Part shown: positions 33,205 to 34,745 of the stretch, piece after piece
Layout: each line of letters begins with the position of its first letter
Position numbering within the stretch: the first letter of the stretch is position 1
NCBI GenBank assembly: GCA_002690875.1
Contig: NZGH01000019.1
Location: 1-34,745, forward strand
Length of the DNA stretch: 34,745 nucleotides
From: Rickettsiales bacterium
GTDB taxonomy: Bacteria; Pseudomonadota; Alphaproteobacteria; TMED127
Direction: 5' to 3'
Notes under the pieces: model-generated
What the model saw: only the letters and a program-made list of their open reading frames with translations
What the model was told of the DNA's origin: nothing
Databases searched by the model: none
Made by a program: the position numbers and the translations under genes

Positions 33205-34655
33205 TGAGTTATTTAATAGAAGGAAAAACTGGAAAATGGGAGTTAGTTATGGGATTGGAAGTACATGCTCAAATTAAATCTAACTCTAAATTATTTTCTA
33301 CAGCATCTACTTACTGGGGTGGAAAACCTAACTCTCAGGTCGAACTGGTTGATTCAGGAATGCCTGGAGCTCTTCCTGTTATAAATGAATATTGTGTTGA
33401 TCAAGCCATAAAGACAGGATTAAGTTTAAACGCAAAAATAAATACAAAATCCATATTTGATAGGAAAAATTATTTTTATCCCGATCTACCACAAGGATAT
33501 CAAATTTCACAATTTGAACACCCAATTGTCGGTAACGGTTTTTTAGTAATTGAAACTGAAGAGGGTCAAAAAAAGATTAGGATTACAAGGATTCATCTTG
33601 AGCAGGATGCTGGAAAAAGTATACATGATCAAGATCACAAAAATTCATTCATAGATTTAAACAGATCTGGATGTGCCTTAATGGAAATAGTATCAGAACC
33701 TGATTTAAGTAGTCCACAAGAGGCTGCTCAATACGTAAAAAAACTAAGAGCTATCTTAAAGTGTGTTGGAAGTTGTGATGGAAATATGGAAAGGGGTAAC
33801 CTAAGGGCAGATGTAAATGTTTCTGTTAGAAAACCTGGAGAAAAATTAGGAACCAGGTGCGAGATAAAGAATGTTAATTCAATTAAGTTTATCCAGCAAG
33901 CTATTGAATATGAATCTAAAAGACAAGTTGAGTTACTCGAGAACGGTCATAATATAAGTCAAGAAACTAGACTTTTTGATCCAAATAATGGTGAAACAAG
34001 GACTATGAGAGGAAAGGAAGAGTCTCATGATTATAGATATTTTCCCGACCCAGACCTTCCCCCATTGATTGTAAGTGATGACAGAATAGAAAAAATAAAA
34101 AATCAGTTACCTGAATTGCCTGATGAAAAAAAGAAAAGATTCAAAGAGCAATATAAACTAAAAGATTATGATGCTGAAATTCTTGTTGAAGATCAGTTTG
34201 TATCATCCTTTTTTGAAGAGCTGGTGGAAAAAAGAGACTCAAAAATTGTAGTTAGTTGGATTACAGTAGAACTTTTCTCTTACTTGAAAAAAAAAGATAT
34301 TATACTTCAAGATTCCGAAATTAAACCAAAAAAAATAGGAAATCTTTTGGATTTAATAATTGATGGTTCTATTTCAAATAGGCAAGCAAAAGAAATTTTT
34401 GAAGAATATTTGGAAACAGATTTAGAGGCCTCAGAATTTATAAATAAAAAAGGGATAAAACAAGTTTCTAATAAATCAGAAATAGAAGCCTTAATAAAAT
34501 CAGTTTTACAAAAAAATGATGAAATGGTAAATGATTATAAAAATGGTAAAGATAAACTATTCGGATTTTTTGTCGGTCAAGTAATGAAAGAATCAAAAGG
34601 AAAGGCAAATCCTCAATTAGTTAATCAAATGCTAAAAGACTTATTATCAAAATAA
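33204..34655 (+). CDS. gatB: Asp-tRNA(Asn)/Glu-tRNA(Gln) amidotransferase subunit B
   Basis: GatB binds the mischarged tRNA, activates the acyl group with ATP and receives ammonia from GatA. The 483-aa protein has the signature WELVMGLEVHAQIKSNSKLF near the start, FDRKNYFYPDLPQGYQISQF, RGNLRADVNVSVRKPGE, and SHDYRYFPDPDLPPL, followed by a helical tail domain (about residues 335-480) of the YqeY type. The ATG at 33204 (TGATG with the gatA stop) is preferred to a TTG one codon earlier. tRNA-Ser(GCU) begins one base after its stop. Confidence 0.97.
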   Translation: MSYLIEGKTGKWELVMGLEVHAQIKSNSKLFSTASTYWGGKPNSQVELVDSGMPGALPVINEYCVDQAIKTGLSLNAKINTKSIFDRKNYFYPDLPQGYQISQFEHPIVGNGFLVIETEEGQKKIRITRIHLEQDAGKSIHDQDHKNSFIDLNRSGCALMEIVSEPDLSSPQEAAQYVKKLRAILKCVGSCDGNMERGNLRADVNVSVRKPGEKLGTRCEIKNVNSIKFIQQAIEYESKRQVELLENGHNISQETRLFDPNNGETRTMRGKEESHDYRYFPDPDLPPLIVSDDRIEKIKNQLPELPDEKKKRFKEQYKLKDYDAEILVEDQFVSSFFEELVEKRDSKIVVSWITVELFSYLKKKDIILQDSEIKPKKIGNLLDLIIDGSISNRQAKEIFEEYLETDLEASEFINKKGIKQVSNKSEIEALIKSVLQKNDEMVNDYKNGKDKLFGFFVGQVMKESKGKANPQLVNQMLKDLLSK

Positions 34656-34656
34656 A

Positions 34657-34745
34657 GGAGAGGTGGCCGAGTGGCTGAAGGCGACGGTTTGCTAAACCGT
34701 TATAGGTGGTAACATCTATCGAGGGTTCGAATCCCTTCCTCTCCG
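34657..34745 (+). tRNA. tRNA-Ser(GCU)
   Basis: An 89-base tRNA with a long variable arm, typical of tRNA-Ser. The acceptor stem GGAGAGG (34657-34663) pairs with CCTCTCC (34738-34744), with G at 34745 as discriminator base. The anticodon stem ACGGT/ACCGT (34684-34688 and 34696-34700) encloses loop TTGCTAA with anticodon GCT at 34691-34693, reading AGC and AGU. The T arm contains GGTTCGAATCC. The window ends at the discriminator, so whether CCA is encoded cannot be seen. One base separates it from gatB, so it may be cotranscribed with gatCAB. Confidence 0.97.

Noticed and set aside
1..34745. Mobile element, CRISPR array, prophage, defence or toxin-antitoxin system
   Set aside because: I found no transposase, integrase, direct-repeat array or known defence domain. 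Every interval over about 130 bases is covered by a gene in conserved order.

Overview
The window is a gene-packed stretch of a very AT-rich chromosome. Its gene content and order are those of alphaproteobacteria: lptF-lptG-lptD-surA-pdxA-rsmA; purM-purN beside a DUF2066 gene and hdaA; pyrB-pyrC-plsY-topA-rnr-DUF983-rpmG; and ruvX next to gatCAB. Low GC, Lys/Asn/Ile-rich proteins, overlapping genes and almost no spacers suggest a streamlined marine lineage (SAR11-, HIMB59- or AEGEAN-169-like). That placement is inference from composition and synteny, not a phylogeny.

Layout. Bases 1-1422 (minus) hold rpsF, rpsR and a DUF2232-type membrane protein that runs off the left edge. Bases 1554-6351 (plus) hold fabD-fabG-acpP-fabF-mltG-gmk: fatty-acid synthesis, peptidoglycan chain termination and GMP kinase. 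Bases 6343-13703 (minus) hold lptF-lptG-lptD-surA-pdxA-rsmA: LPS export, outer-membrane folding, vitamin B6 and 16S rRNA methylation. Bases 13747-16141 (plus) hold pepA-holC-ndk. Bases 16138-17886 (minus) hold purM-purN and an uncharacterised 40-residue membrane protein. Bases 17938-19706 (plus) hold a DUF2066 protein and HdaA. rnd (minus) and aspS (plus) follow. Bases 22355-31416 (minus) form a nine-gene run: ruvX, a class III CoA-transferase, pyrB, pyrC-like, plsY, topA, a short rnr, DUF983 and rpmG. Bases 31469-34745 (plus) hold gatC-gatA-gatB and tRNA-Ser(GCU).

How the genes work together. Most are core information-processing, envelope and nucleotide genes. GatCAB together with an AspRS carrying the 'RDHGG' signature suggests that Asn-tRNA, and probably Gln-tRNA, are made by transamidation. 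FabD/FabG/AcpP/FabF and PlsY supply phospholipid, while LptF/G/D and SurA build the outer membrane.

I see no mobile element, CRISPR array, phage gene, toxin-antitoxin pair or defence island, and no clearly novel multi-gene system. The points worth a second look are small: a 40-aa membrane ORF, a dihydroorotase homologue without its HxH motif, a 493-aa RNase R without N-terminal OB domains, absence of dprA from its usual slot, a possible ATT start on purM, and four convergent gene pairs whose ends touch or overlap.
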